From: Lytechinus pictus
Lineage: Eukaryota > Echinodermata > Echinoidea > Temnopleuroida > Toxopneustidae
NCBI RefSeq assembly: GCF_037042905.1
Contig: NC_087256.1
Coordinates: 28,918,001 to 28,982,000, forward strand
DNA length: 64,000 nucleotides
Direction: 5' to 3'
A program made the translations under genes and the position numbers. Below the pieces are notes generated by a model. The model made no database searches. It had not been told where the DNA came from and saw only the letters and a list, made by a program, of their open reading frames with translations. Below, piece after piece: positions 22,807 through 34,150 of the stretch (the first letter of the stretch is position 1; each line of letters opens with the position of its first letter).

Positions 22807-24550
22807 TTTTTGTCTCGCCTGCATAGCAGAGCGAGACTATAGGCGCCGCTTTTCTGACGGCGGCGGCGGCGTCAACATCAAACTTTAACCCAAGGTTAAG
22901 TTTTTGAAATGACATCATAACTTTTAAAGTATATGGACCTAGTTCATGAAACTTGGACATAAGGTTAATCAAGTATTACTGAACATCCTGCCTGAGTTTC
23001 AGGTCACATGACTAAGGTCAAAGGTCATTTAGGGTCAATGAACTTTGACCATGTTGGGAGAATTATTTTCAAAATCTTAACCGAAGGTTGAGTTTTTGAA
23101 ATGACATCATAACTTAAAAAGTTTATGGACCTAGTTCATGAAACTTGAGCATAAGGTTAATAAAGTATTAGTGAACATCCTGCTCGAGTTTCAGGTCACG
23201 TGACCAAGGTCAAAGGTCATTTAGGGTCAATGAACTTTGGTCAAGTTGGGGGTATTTGTTGAATTACTATCATAACTTTGAAAATTTATGGATCTAGTTC
23301 ATGAAACTTAGACATAAGGTTAATCAAGTATTAGTGAACATCCTGCCTGAGTTTCAGGTCACATGACCAAGGTCAAAGGTCATTTAGGGTCAATGAACTT
23401 TGGCCAAGTTGGGGGTATTTGTTGAATTACCATCATAACTTTGAAAATTTATAGATTTAGTTCATGAAACTTGGACATTAGGTTAATCAAGTACTACTGA
23501 ATATCCTGTGGGAGTTTCAGGTCACATGACCATGGTCAATGGTCATTTAAGGTCAATGAACTTTGGCTTTGTTGGGGGTATTTGTTAAATTACCATCCTA
23601 ACTCAAAAAGTTTATGGATCTAGTTCATAAAACTTGGACATAAGAGTAATCAAGTATCACTGAACATCCTGTACGAGTTTCAGGTCACATGACCATGGTC
23701 AAAGGTCATTAAAGGTCAATGAACTTTGGCCGTGTTGGGGGTATTTGTTAAATTACCATCCTAACTCTGAAAGTTTATGGATCTAGTTCATAAAACTTGG
23801 GATATAAGAGTAATCAAGTATCACTGAACATCCCCTGTGAGTTTCAGGTCACAAAACCAAGGTCAAAGGTCAGTTAAGGTCAATAAACTTAGGCCATGTT
23901 GGGGTAATTGTTGAATTGCCATCATAACTTTGAAAGTTTATAGATAGAGTGAATGAAATGTGGACATGGGTGTAGTTGACAAGTCTTAAAGGTAAATGCT
24001 AGTTTTGGTAACGATATCAAAATGAGTTCGTACAGAATCCAATGAAATGACCACCAAAGTGTCTGTTTGTATAAATAAAACGCATGTGCCAAAGGATTCT
24101 GGAAGAAATTGTGTAATTGCTGAGAAATCAGCAAATAAGCATAGGATTCGGGTAGAGCGTCGGGCCCGACGCTCAAAGCAATTATTATACACAGTCCCAC
24201 GTGCGCTTATCTGTGTTGGGGAAGTTCAGTCTGAACATTTTTCAGCGTAGATTTCAAGATTTCACAAAGTTCAGTTTATGTAACTGTACCAGATCTAGAT
24301 CCTCGATGATATACTGACAATTAAGCCTGGTTTTACAGACTTTCTCATGAAATCAGTGTTTACTGCAACTACTGGAATTTCTCTTTAAGTTACCGTTCAA
24401 ATGTCATTTATGGTCAATGAACGTGGTATTATGTCATTATATGAATGGTGTTTTTGTGAATGATTATTTTATAGTAGTTTTCAAAGTTAGCACTGCTGCT
24501 ATATTAAATCGCGTAATGCAGGCGAGACTGCCAGAGGCGTTCCACTTGTT
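22807..24550. mobile_element. Helentron-like (HINE) element, copy A
   Basis: Three copies (A, B at 51222-52411, C at 55243-56700) share a border TTTTTGTCTCGCC and, at the other end, CCACTTGTT. Inside both ends is the 13-bp inverted sequence GTCTCGCCTGCAT / ATGCAGGCGAGAC (22812-22824 and 24516-24528), next to a GTCTCGC...GCGAGAC hairpin. The body is about six direct repeats of 160-195 bp (TTTATGGACCTAGTTCATG, GGTCACATGACCAAGGTC). No target duplication is seen. Subterminal inverted repeats, a tandem body and insertion at T runs are Helentron traits. A TTAA MITE is nested at 23986-24388. Confidence 0.75.
23986..24388. mobile_element. TTAA MITE nested in Helentron-like copy A
   Basis: Flanked by TTAA on both sides, with imperfect inverted ends TTAAAGGTAAATGCTAG and TTAAAGAGAAATTCCAG. 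Copy B has the uninterrupted site with a single TTAA near 51383, so the insertion and its 4-bp duplication can be read directly. Confidence 0.88.
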
Positions 24551-24639
24551 GCTCTATTACAATCATTACCGGTATGTCTGTTATGCAAATTCTCATTGCA
24601 ATTGCGCGATCCGCCGCCTAGATTGTAAAGGTAAAAGAA

Positions 24640-25216
24640 CCCGGGGGGGCCACTTACATTGACGAGTGGATACCATGCGCGACCAAAAAAACATGTAAAA
24701 AGGATGTCTTTTTCAAGATAGGGCACGTTACGTACGTAACGTGATAAGGGTGTCAAAAACACAAAAATAGTTTTAAAAGGGTATCTATTTCGCTACGAAA
24801 GCTACGTGTTTAGGGTCAAATTTGCGGGGATGATAAAACAAAATTAAAATGTTGTATAAAGGATGTCCCTTTTGCCCCAACACTACGTGTTTAGAGACCC
24901 GATTTGCGCGAGGTGAGGAAGGTGGGGCCGGGGCCGTACTAAACCAAATGGTGTGTAAATAAGTTAAAAACTGACGACCGACGGACCCGTGACACAACAA
25001 TAAAATATCGCTGTATACCGTGTTTAGGGGTTCATTTCAGGGAATACTTGCCAAGAGTATAGTTTTGTTTCTAATACTTGTTAAGGGTAGGGTTTCAGAC
25101 GCCAATACTTGTTAAGGGGTGCATTTTCAGAACATGGAAAATACGTGTTTAGGGTGCTTTTCGAGACCCCGTGGTCGCGCATGGTATCCACTCGTCAATG
25201 GAAGTGGCCCCCCGGG
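24640..25216. mobile_element. 577-bp hAT-type MITE with 8-bp duplication
   Basis: Ends CCCGGGGGGGCCACTT and AAGTGGCCCCCCGGG, flanked by direct TAAAAGAA copies (24632-24639 and 25217-25224). Inner ends read GACGAGTGGATACCATGCGC and its complement. An 8-bp duplication is the hAT hallmark. No transposase inside. A diverged copy is at 17228-17757. Confidence 0.85.
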
Positions 25217-25456
25217 TAAAAGAAGTAGTTGCATGCAGCAAACAATTTTTTCATGAGAAATTTTTTAAATCAAGGTTAATTTTTACCATATATATTATGA
25301 TATCTCTAGATCTGGTACACTAATGTAAACTTATCTCTGTTAAATCATGAAATCTTGGTGCAAAACCGATGATTCTGATGATCACTAACACAGAAAAGTG
25401 GAAATGCAATATTTAGTCACATTTGATATTTTTTGCAAAACACCCTGCTTCTCCAG

Positions 25457-25635
25457 GTCGTCACCAGAGTTCAGCAGACAGTTGACCCCCGTCATGACGG
25501 AGGTCAGCTTGAAGTTCAGCCAGCCACTGGACCGGTCAAGGCTCTTGACCAAGATCAGGAGCCTGCGGTCATCCCTCGTGTCAAGTCCGTTCCAAGGCAA
25601 CATCTACCACATCGAAGCTAGGACAAGATTCAATG
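25457..25635 (+). CDS. DNAAF9: DNAAF9-like exon 13
   Basis: Encodes SSPEFSRQLTPVMTEVSLKF, then SLRSSLVSSPFQGNIYHIEA and RTRFN. Acceptor TGCTTCTCCAG; donor GTATGA. It is GC-richer than the introns around it. The intron in front (3.5 kb) is filled by a Helentron-like element, a TTAA MITE and a hAT-type MITE. Confidence 0.87.
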
Positions 25636-26309
25636 GTATGAAATTATGTTTTAGTAAAGAAATGAAGGAGTGAAGATATGAGTACTTGAAATAAATGAAA
25701 TAATTGAATTGATGAATAAATTGATTTTGATTGATTTAGTGTTTCACATTCCACAAAAAAACACATATATGTTGAGCAAATGAGAACATGATGACAAAAA
25801 TTACATTTACTGTTTTACAAAGTAATACAATAACGTCAAATATGAGGAAGCTATTGAAAAGCATAGCTTGTAAGCATAGGTTCCCTATCATGGATAGATT
25901 GGCAGATGGATGGATGGGAGGATAAGACAAACTCGTGAGTAAATAGATGAGTAAGCAAATAGAATACTGTGGAAAAAAAATTAATGCATATGAATATCAC
26001 AGCAAATGTGTTAATTAAGAATCCAAAAATATCTCCTGATGGCTTTCAAATAAGAACCAATGTAATATAAAAAAGTAATATTAGAATAGAGATACATTGC
26101 ATTTCTAGATTTTAGGTGTTTATCTTATCATCCTATAACAGCTTTAAAGAAAGGCACCTTGATGTTGCATTTGCCATGATAAAATTGTAAATTGACTAAC
26201 ATTGAAATTGAATATTGACCGGCAATAATGGTTACGCTACCATTAACCCTACCTAACCATTCCTTCTATTTAATGATTTAAATTTCTTAATTTATTACTG
26301 TTTTTCTAG
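25636..26309. other. Intron without recognised element
   Basis: AT-rich intron between exons 13 and 14. Near 25685-25740 the words AATAAATGAA and AATTGATT could be a decayed retroposon tail. Nothing else supported. Confidence 0.45.
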
Positions 26310-26572
26310 AATCAAACCAGTTGATGGAACTAACCTACTCCACCCTGAGTGGCCATCTGACTGAGTGCCCCGCCCCTGAGGTACCCGCTGCCAGACCCCC
26401 TAGCGGTACCCCCAGGGCTCCCCTCCCACCGGGGGCATCCACCAACGGTCCCCCCACCGAGGCTGGAGGGGATAACAACGGTCATGAGGGTCCCCAGCAT
26501 TGCTTCATGTTCACTGGCTGTGGTTTGAAGGAGGTTGACCTCAAGGACTGGCTCAGGGCTTGTGCAACACCA
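26310..26572 (+). CDS. DNAAF9: DNAAF9-like exon 14 with Pro-rich insert
   Basis: The longest exon, 263 bp. It encodes ESNQLMELTYSTLSGHLTEC, a Pro/Gly/Ala-rich low-complexity stretch, then HCFMFTGCGLKEVDLKDWLR and ACATP. The low-complexity stretch is likely an unstructured linker. Acceptor TTTTTCTAG; donor GTGAGT directly after CCA. The last 14 bases and this donor are repeated five more times in the intron that follows. Confidence 0.88.
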
Positions 26573-26850
26573 GTGAGTGACATGTTGAAATAATGATGAT
26601 GATGATGATGATGGTGGTGGTCTTGTGCAATACCAGTGAGTGACATGTTAAAATAATGATGATGATGGTCTTGTGCAATACCAGTGAGTGACATGTTAAA
26701 ATAATGATGATGATGGTCTTGTGCAATACCAGTGAGTGACATGTTAAAATAATGATGATGATGGTCTTGTGCAATACCAGTGAGTGACATTTAAAATAAT
26801 GATGATGATGGTATTGTGCAATACCAGTGAGTGACATGTTAAAATAATGA
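26559..26850 (+). repeat. Tandem array of duplicated 5' splice sites (exon 14 end)
   Basis: The unit CTTGTGCAAYACCA, GTGAGTGACATGTT, AAAATAATGATGATGATGGT occurs six times. The GT of the donor starts at 26573 (real), 26636, 26684, 26732, 26780 and 26827, so the period is 47-48 bp after a first unit of 63. Each copy keeps the last 14 exon bases and the full GTGAGT. Use of any decoy donor would add VSDMLK and then TAA in frame. A GATGATG/GGTGGT microsatellite follows to about 26900. Confidence 0.93.
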
Positions 26851-26889
26851 TGATGATGTTGATGATGATGATGGTGGTGGTGGTGGTGA

Positions 26890-27170
26890 TGATGATGATG
26901 AATGATAATAATGATAGGCATTTATATAGCATCATCTATCTAGAAACAATCTGTTTAATATTATTACTAGTACCTCGGCGTAAGCTCGAGCTGCTTTCTA
27001 ATGTTCAGTTTATTCAAGGACTTAAGCCTGGTGGGTACCCATACACCTTACCTGGGTTGAGTGCAGCACAATGTGGGTAAATGAGAACACACCATGTCGT
27101 GTACTATATTTGAACCCATGCCACTCTGATTGAACGACAAGAGTTGTAACCACTAGACCACGACGTTACT
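26890..27170 (-). mobile_element. tRNA-derived SINE, minus strand, copy 3
   Basis: The same family as 640-920 and 21350-21660: the tail (ATAATGATAGG) is at the left, GGGTACCCATACACC and TGAGTGCAGCACAATG in the body, and inverted head boxes (ACCACTAGACCACGACG) at the right. It directly follows the donor array. Confidence 0.72.
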
Positions 27171-27483
27171 ACACGGTTGATAATGTATCTTTTAATATTG
27201 CTATCATATCTATATTCTATTGTTTATTTATGTGTGGTATTAAATTTTTTAAGGATCATTTCCAAAATGCTATTTATGTGCTTTGTATGGTCTCTCCAGA
27301 CAAGATATGCATATTGTATTGATGATTTATGGATGATTCGATAAAAGAAATATTCCATGAGTTACAGTAGTTCCAATTAATATCTCCCCCCCCCCCCCCA
27401 TTCAAGAAATATTACCTAACTTGACCAATTCAAAGTAAAATGAAAAACACACCTTTTTCAAATTGGGGAATTGAGTCAAATCT

Positions 27484-27726
27484 TTAACCCTTTGTGCGCT
27501 GATGTTGCAATCTTGCACACTCGTACAATTAAATTCAACAATCGTAATACAATGTAATTTGTTTTCTCTCCTACCTTCAAATTATATAAGCTAATAAAAG
27601 GCAATAGTTTTTTAATAACATCTATATAATAACAATAATAATGAGTATCAATGGTGCAATATAGAAATCTTGGAAACAAATGTCATTATTATCCCCCCAA
27701 AATTAATTCAGCGTGCAAAAAGTTAA
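27484..27726. mobile_element. Small TTAA MITE
   Basis: Ends TTAACCCTTTGTGCGCTGA and TCAGCGTGCAAAAAGTTAA. The terminus resembles that of the 5.2-kb TTAA element (TTAACCCTTTGCGTGCG), so the same transposase may have moved both. Confidence 0.78.
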
Positions 27727-27861
27727 ACATTCTACAATATTTTTTATCATATGTTTATTTTGAATAATTTAGTGTGTTTCATGTCATTTCCTTCATGTTC
27801 ATTTCATGTTATCTTTCTCTCAATCATCGAGTAATTTATTTATTGTATATTATTTTCTCAG

Positions 27862-27927
27862 AAACCAACTCCCAAAGCTTTGAAAACCAAATCATCTCTG
27901 AATGCAGCAGAGAAGAAACAGATACAT
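27862..27927 (+). CDS. DNAAF9: DNAAF9-like exon 15
   Basis: A 66-bp, phase-0 exon of 22 codons, encoding KPTPKALKTKSSLNAAEKKQ and IH: a basic linker. Skipping it would keep the frame. Acceptor TTTTCTCAG; donor GTAAGT. Confidence 0.84.
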
Positions 27928-28821
27928 GTAAGTCTTGTCAATAATTCACTTTAACACGTTTGGCAACAATAATACATCATCTGTCGTGTGATAAAGATTT
28001 TATACTATTAAACTCGACTTCTTTGTATTTCTTCTTTTTAAAACATTGAATGAAAGCTGTATAAGCTATATCTCCTGCCAAATCTTGTGAAGTTATAGAT
28101 TCTTTTTTTATAAATTTGTATGTTCTTATTTACATCGTCACTGTACATTGAACCAAAGAACTGCATGATATACCATAAATTGAACATAAAATATTTGACA
28201 TTATATAAATAGAAGAAGAAAGAATATTCGATTCATATTCAATAGTAGCAAACATAGGGCCTAATTTGACTTTTCATTCTTCTTTTTGTAATTTTTCCCC
28301 CAAATACTCTTTTTAATATTTGCTCTCCATTTTATTTCTTTTAAGAATATTTCAAATATTTCTTAATTTTTTTTTTGGTGAAAAATTGTATAAGAAGCTA
28401 AATTAATTGGTACACTAAAGAAAGATATAGATATCATCAACATAGAAATGTGTCAGTGGTATATTTTTCTTCCCTGAAAAGTTGACTATTTCTAAAAAGA
28501 ATATTTTGATTATCATGTTGAAGTTTTATTAAGGGTGGAAGCTTGTCATCCTTACAAAGAATTTTTTCGTAAAAAAACAACTAATTTTGCATTATACATT
28601 TATTTGTGCTGTATGATAATGACTTTTGTGTATCTTTATTACAATTACAGTAAATCTTTTATTTGATTATCAGGTATACAAATGTAACCAAAAAGTTTAA
28701 CAGAAAACTGATCCATTAGTAAATTTGGTAGTTAAAATTTATAATCAATCAACACAGTACTGTATAATCATATTATATGTATTTGCAAAGTTTTTGAAAT
28801 TTTATTTTGTTGTTGCTTTAG
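27928..28821. other. Intron without recognised element
   Basis: AT-rich intron between exons 15 and 16 with many short A and T runs. No coding, repeat or RNA signal recognised. Confidence 0.5.
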
Positions 28822-28917
<96 letters not shown>

Positions 28918-29359
28918 TAGGAAATATTTAATCTGTAAGCCTGCAGAAATGTCAGAATTCAGTCATCAACAGTTAAAATGTTTTCCTACTTTTTGTGGTA
29001 AAAATGAGACTTGGCAAGAGAATATCTCTTTGATACATTTTCCTCATGTTGCTCTCAGAAATCTTGCTTTTCCATTAGCAGTTACTTGGAGAAATACTCG
29101 GAGGGCAGAATTACTCTATTTTGTTTATTCAAACGCTTTGGGAATGCTACTTACACCCCCCCTTCAAGAAAATTTGTGCCATAACCCAATCCAAAACCCA
29201 TAATTCATTTTTTTCATAGTAATTCAACCCCCCTCCCCCCCCCCCAAAAAAAAAAAAAAGTTAAGTGACCCCAATTTTCCTAAATTTTTTTCTTGATTGA
29301 AAAAAAAAATTATAATACCGGTACATGGTGAAATATCTTTATTTCTATATCTTGCCTAA

Positions 29360-29562
29360 GGGCGATCCCATAAAATAGTCAAGCTTTTTGTACGTCCGAC
29401 CCCCATTTTACTCTTAGTCTTATTTCACTTCATAAACTGACCAAGTCATGGTCCTTTTGAGAGCATTACAGACTGTCAAAAGAACAAGAAATCAGAGACA
29501 GAAAATTTCATGAAGGTCCCACATATAGGGGGTCGGATATACATATTTTATGGAATTGCCCC
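29360..29562. mobile_element. MITE with GGGCGATCCCATAAAAT ends
   Basis: Inverted ends GGGCGATCCCATAAAAT and ATTTTATGGAATTGCCC, with inner GTACGTCCGACCCCCA and GGGGTCGGATATAC. A homologous copy in the opposite orientation lies at 30838-31018, beyond the last exon. A long C run follows the right end. Confidence 0.82.
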
Positions 29563-29700
29563 CCCCCCCCTCCCTCCTCGGGAAGGGAGATTTACTTTTG
29601 ATTGTTATGAAAGTGAACCCTCCTTCTCTCTCTCACTCTGTCTCATTCTTTCTTTCACTCTCAAAACATACCTACCTACCTACCTTCTAAATCATTACAG

Positions 29701-29804
29701 AAATGGACAAGTTCATATCAGAGTTTGTGGAGAAGAGCAACATTGCAATCAAGGAATACAACGATGGCATAGCTGCTCAGGAATACAGGGATCTATTCCA
29801 GTGA
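29701..29804 (+). CDS. DNAAF9: DNAAF9-like last exon and stop
   Basis: Encodes EMDKFISEFVEKSNIAIKEY and ends GIAAQEYRDLFQ, then TGA at 29802-29804. Charged and heptad-like, probably a terminal helix. Acceptor is a pyrimidine-rich tract ending ATTACAG. An inverted pair of related MITEs lies on either side of this exon (29360-29562 and 30838-31018). Confidence 0.87.
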
Positions 29805-29933
29805 ATAACAGTGTATATCTTCAGGAAGTTACCTCATCAGTTATCAGGCCTAATTAAAGGGGAAGTTCACCCTGACCAAAACTTTGTTGTATAAAGAGCG
29901 GAAAAAGAATAATATAAAATATTCATTTACAGC

Positions 29934-30338
29934 TAAGCCCAGCGCACACTATGCGATTCGTTGCGATCCCAATTAAAAAAAAATTGCATTAACATTTCAT
30001 ATGAACATTCCAACCCATAAAATCTTAGCAATCAGTGTTCGAAATAGTGGAAGGATTATGCTGAAATCGAAATTCAGTCTAGTTCGAGCCTCGATGTAGG
30101 AATAAAGAAACTTGAATTCCAAATTTTAATGTCATCATCACATGCGACATGAAGCCAATTTGGACAATACTCCAGCCACAGGGCTTGCCGCAAAGCAAAA
30201 TTATGATTTTGTTATTCCTAACATTACGCCGAATTTCAAAGAAAATAATTTTGCTTCTTGGAACTTTAACATTTAATGCAAATTGCAATTTATTGAAAAA
30301 TTGCATGGCATTGCGTTGCATAGTGTGCGCTGGGCTTA
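29934..30338. mobile_element. 405-bp element with AAGCCCAGCGCACACTATGC TIRs
   Basis: TAAGCCCAGCGCACACTATG at the left is matched by CATAGTGTGCGCTGGGCTTA at the right, 19-20 bp perfect. No coding capacity. It lies 130 bp after the DNAAF9 stop, so may be part of its 3' UTR. Confidence 0.88.
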
Positions 30339-30837
30339 ACAACTTTAGTACTTCGCCATAATGGCAATTACCATGGTAACAGGGCTCAGCAGCCAATCAT
30401 AATCAAGGTTTCCATGGTAGCTGCAATAATGGCTAAGTTACCACAGTTGGAAGTATTCATAAAAAAGGCCAGATTAAGAAATTTCATCACCTCCTTACCT
30501 TATCTAGTTAACTCCATTCAATACATAAAATGGAAATTTGCTTTTGAGATACTGGCAGTTCTTTTGCCATGTCATGTTTCTATAAAATAACCTTTGCCAC
30601 ATGGTTTGCTGATGTGTACCTTAAAGAGGTTATATATTTACGAAATGATTGAAATTAATTGGAATTGATTGAAACATTTTATCACCTCCATACCTGTAAA
30701 CTCCATTACATAAACTAGAATATGGCATTCAGTGCAGGGGTGAGAAGAGTTCAAGTTACACGCTTTTAGGGCCTAAGAATGAATAAAAAATTCTCCCTTA
30801 GTTTATTAGTGGGGAGAGCCTGCATAGATATTTTTGC

Positions 30838-31018
30838 TCATGTACGTCCGACCCCCTATATGTGGGACCTTCATGAAATTTTCTGTCTCTGATTTCTTGT
30901 TCTTTTGATAGTCTGTATTGCTCTCAAATTACCATGACTTGGTCAGTTTATGAAGTGAAGTAAAACTTGAGAAAAATGGGGGTCGGACGTACAAAAGGGT
31001 TATTTTATGGAACCGCCC
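30838..31018. mobile_element. Inverted partner of the 29360 MITE
   Basis: Homologous to 29360-29562 in opposite orientation (GTCCGACCCCCTATATGTGG, TGAAATTTTCTGTCTCTG, AATGGGGGTCGGACGTAC). The left end has decayed; the right end keeps ATTTTATGGAACCGCCC. Confidence 0.83.
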
Positions 31019-31281
31019 TCATGCCAAATTCAGTCATTTTGATTTTGGGATCATATGTGTAGCACTGGTAAAAGATATCCATGAAAGCCTGGCATGTTAC
31101 AGCTTGCTGATCTGAGAGTAAGCAGATTTATCATCGTAACAAAAATAATTACCGTATATGTAAAGATGTGTATAAAATGTGTACACGACAATGGTTAATA
31201 TCTTGTTTAAACTTCAAAGTGACTGGAATGCTGGTGCTAAGCGTTGCATTTATATGCTTCATACTGCATTTCTCATTGCTT

Positions 31282-31375
31282 TCCAGGCCATTTTTGGCTC
31301 AGTGGTAGCTTGTCGCCTCGTGAAAAAGAAGGTATTGGGTTCCATCCCCATTTGAGTCACTCTATAAAAGATTCG
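31282..31375 (+). mobile_element. tRNA-like SINE head
   Basis: TTTGGCTCAGTGGTAGC (A box) is followed 30 bp later by GGGTTCCATCCCC (B box). The spacing fits a tRNA promoter, but the stems do not close, so a SINE remnant is likely. Confidence 0.5.
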
Positions 31376-31548
31376 TTAAAAATGGGATATTCTGCCTTTT
31401 AGCTGGGCTCTGCTGGTAGAGAAGATTTTGAAATGAAGTGGCTTCTCTGGGTAATTACTCTACCAAATGTGTACTATGGAAACGTATGATTGCTTGTAAA
31501 TCTATTCAGGGTCCAGAAACCAATAACATATCCTTGCAATTGATTCCT

Positions 31549-31814
31549 GGGGCCCGTCTTACAAAGAGTTGCGATTGATCCAGTCAATCGCAACTATGGA
31601 AAGCCAGCAAAGTCTACATATGAAATGCATGTTTGGTTAAATTTTTTCTAGATATGATTGTATATCCATTAATTTCTTGACAATTTGATGTGTTCTCCTT
31701 CGTTTACAAAGGACATTTTGCAAATTTCCTGTAGAAAAAAATTATGGCACTAATGGATTTCCATAGAGTTACGACTGATTGGATCGATCGTAACTCTTTG
31801 TAAGACGGGGCCCA
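31549..31814. mobile_element. MITE, inverted copy of 5694-5968
   Basis: Ends GGGGCCCGTCTTACAAAG and CTTTGTAAGACGGGGCCC. It matches 5694-5968 in reverse orientation with good similarity throughout. Confidence 0.87.
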
Positions 31815-33759
31815 GATCTGCTTCTTTCAACAAGAACTGTATTTGATACAGCCTAAATTGAGCTATCAATTGTAAAATTGCTAGAAATTTGATGTTGATA
31901 ATGATTGCAATAGTTGTTTATTTTTGCAACACCCTCTAATAAGAAGTGCAGCTTGAGGTGCTGTAGGTGATTTGTTCTCAGAATGACTACCCTGTTTTTG
32001 CTGTTGGATTTCACATGTATGTTTTAAACACTTCATTATTAAATGCATATTCAAGTACAATATATTCAAGGTACATGACTTGCATGCAAATGGTGTAAAT
32101 CATTCTCACTGTATAAACTGTTCATCACTTGTATGTTATTTTTCTACATTGTTTCCTACATTGCTTTTGATCTTAAAATTGTCCGTTAGCTTGTAGTCCA
32201 AGTAAAGCAAATGATGGCGTCCATACCTGAATTATGTTCATCATGACATTCAATGTTATTGCTGCCATTATTAGGATCATCAGTATACAAAATAGTACAC
32301 CTGTATTTGGCCCAAAACTGTGCCATGCACATGTGCAAGACAACTGCGACCCATCCCTCTCATATCTCCACATGTATCTCAAAAAGTTTTTCGGTCAATT
32401 TATTGTCTTTGGAGCATACTGGCCGTCGATAAAAAAGTATACAAAATAGAACGCATTGGTTTTATTTTTCTGCACTTCTGAATCTAGGGCACTGTTGCCA
32501 AAATGACATCTTCGGAAAATCTAAAGCAAGTTTGCAAGCACGATGTGAGTTTGGAGAATACCCGTCATTCTGGCAAGTTTCTGTGTCACAGGATTAGTAT
32601 TGCAAACGTAGAGCTGCCTACTGACTGAATAACAAAGAATGTGTTTCCACATTGAAATGTTTAATTCTCAGTGGTGCTTTAAGAATGAATCAAGACGAGT
32701 CACTGCTGTGAAACTGAAAATAATCAACATTCTCACAAGGTTTGAATTAAGTGTTTTGTATGATCATGCAGATTTTGTGGCAGAACCATAGATGTCATTT
32801 TGAATAGCTTTGTCACCCAAAAAAAATCATAAAATTTGTGACTCTACCATCCAGAAAATATTTCCATGTGCTAAATTCTAAAGTGCTTTAAATTTTCATA
32901 TAATAGTTTTGAAGTCATGTTGTGTTAGAAAGAAAATAATTTATCATACATATCTGTGAGATGTAGTTAATATTTACAAGTTATATATATATTATACGTA
33001 TATATGTACATATGTTAGTGGCTGAACTTACTGCCTCTCTGTAATTAAGGAGTTTGAGTGTATAGTATATACTGTGTTTTTTGTGTTCTGTTCTAAAGAT
33101 ATTAAGAAAAACTGAAATGAGGTCTTATCAATCCGTTTGGAGCCTAGAGGTGAGATCATTCCAATAAAGACCAATTTAAGCAGCCTTTGATATATTTATG
33201 ATCCGTCCAAATGCAAGTTCATTCGATTGACATTCAGAAGCCTTGATTATCACACGTTTGATACATGTACTTCAGATAGCTTTCAAGAGAAAATCCAATG
33301 AGCATGAGCATCATTGATTTTTTTTTTCAGAGTGCACTAATGTTTGATGTGCTTTGTAAATAAATTGTTCTAAACAAAATTGAATTGGGGTAATATTTTT
33401 GGGTTTTTTTTCATGCAAGGAAATTGTGTATCGGGTTGTGTATAAGTTTTCTTGGATGAGAGGACAGAAGAGAGAGTGGGAAGCATGGGCAGAAGAGAAT
33501 AAAAGCAGAGGGTAACAGAGAAGATGGGGAGAGCGAGAGAGAAAGAAAACGAGGCAGGCGGTGGGGGGGGGGGGGAGAGAGATATTCGACCTACATGTAT
33601 GAATTGTTCACAAAAGAGTTGTAGCGGACATATCTGCACGGAAATTAATACATTTCATACAAATTAAAATGCCGCCATCAACCCCCACAACCTTTAAGAA
33701 AGGTCAAGAGTGTCGACAAGCCAGAATGTAGCTTTTGAAACGAGAACAGATGTAAGGAC

Positions 33760-34150
33760 AGGTAAATTGCCAATTCGTCCACTGCCAACTGATCCACTCA
33801 CCACATGGTCTACCTTCAAAGTCTAATGCCATTCCGTCCATCAACATTTCGACTAAAGACCATTTTGTCCAATAACCATTTGGTCCAATCATCACTTGGT
33901 CTAATCACCAGTTTGTCTATTTCCATTTCATCTAATAACCAGTTGATCTAATACCCATTTTCTTTTCATTCATTTTACACAAATAACAAGTTTTACCATA
34001 TCCATATGGTACATGTAAATGGCTATTGGACCAACTGGTTATTAAACGGAATGGCATTAGACTAAATGAAAGTAGACCATGTGGTGAGTGAACTAATGGT
34101 AGACCAACTGATAGTAGACGAGTTGGCAATTGGACGAATTGGAAATAAAC
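33760..34150. mobile_element. Foldback repeat, second copy of 10445-10885
   Basis: It shares AAATTGCCAATTCGTCCACT at the left and TTGGCAATTGGACGAATTGG at the right, with the same GTCTAATGCCATTCCGTCC words. It lies between DNAAF9 and the 3' end of ATP5ME. Confidence 0.83.

Larger units (their letters stand above)
29854..33370. other. DNAAF9 3' UTR and/or intergenic, mostly repeats to 31.8 kb
   Basis: After the stop at 29804 come a TTAAAGGGGAAGTTCACCC MITE start (29854), the elements at 29934-30338, 30838-31018 and 31549-31814, and a partial GTTGTAAC-type MITE (about 30340-30460). From 31.9 to 33.3 kb I see no repeat or gene; this could be a long 3' UTR. Possible AATAAA signals are at 30101, 30782 and near 33172 and 33359. 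None can be chosen from sequence alone. Confidence 0.4.

Noticed and set aside
22812..24528. Cut-and-paste transposon with 13-bp terminal inverted repeats
   Set aside because: All three copies share sequence beyond these repeats on both sides, so the repeats are subterminal and the true borders lie further out.
26482..26921. Repetitive minus-strand protein with SLTGIAQDHHHHYFN units
   Set aside because: This is the complement of the duplicated splice-donor array, with no coding evidence of its own.
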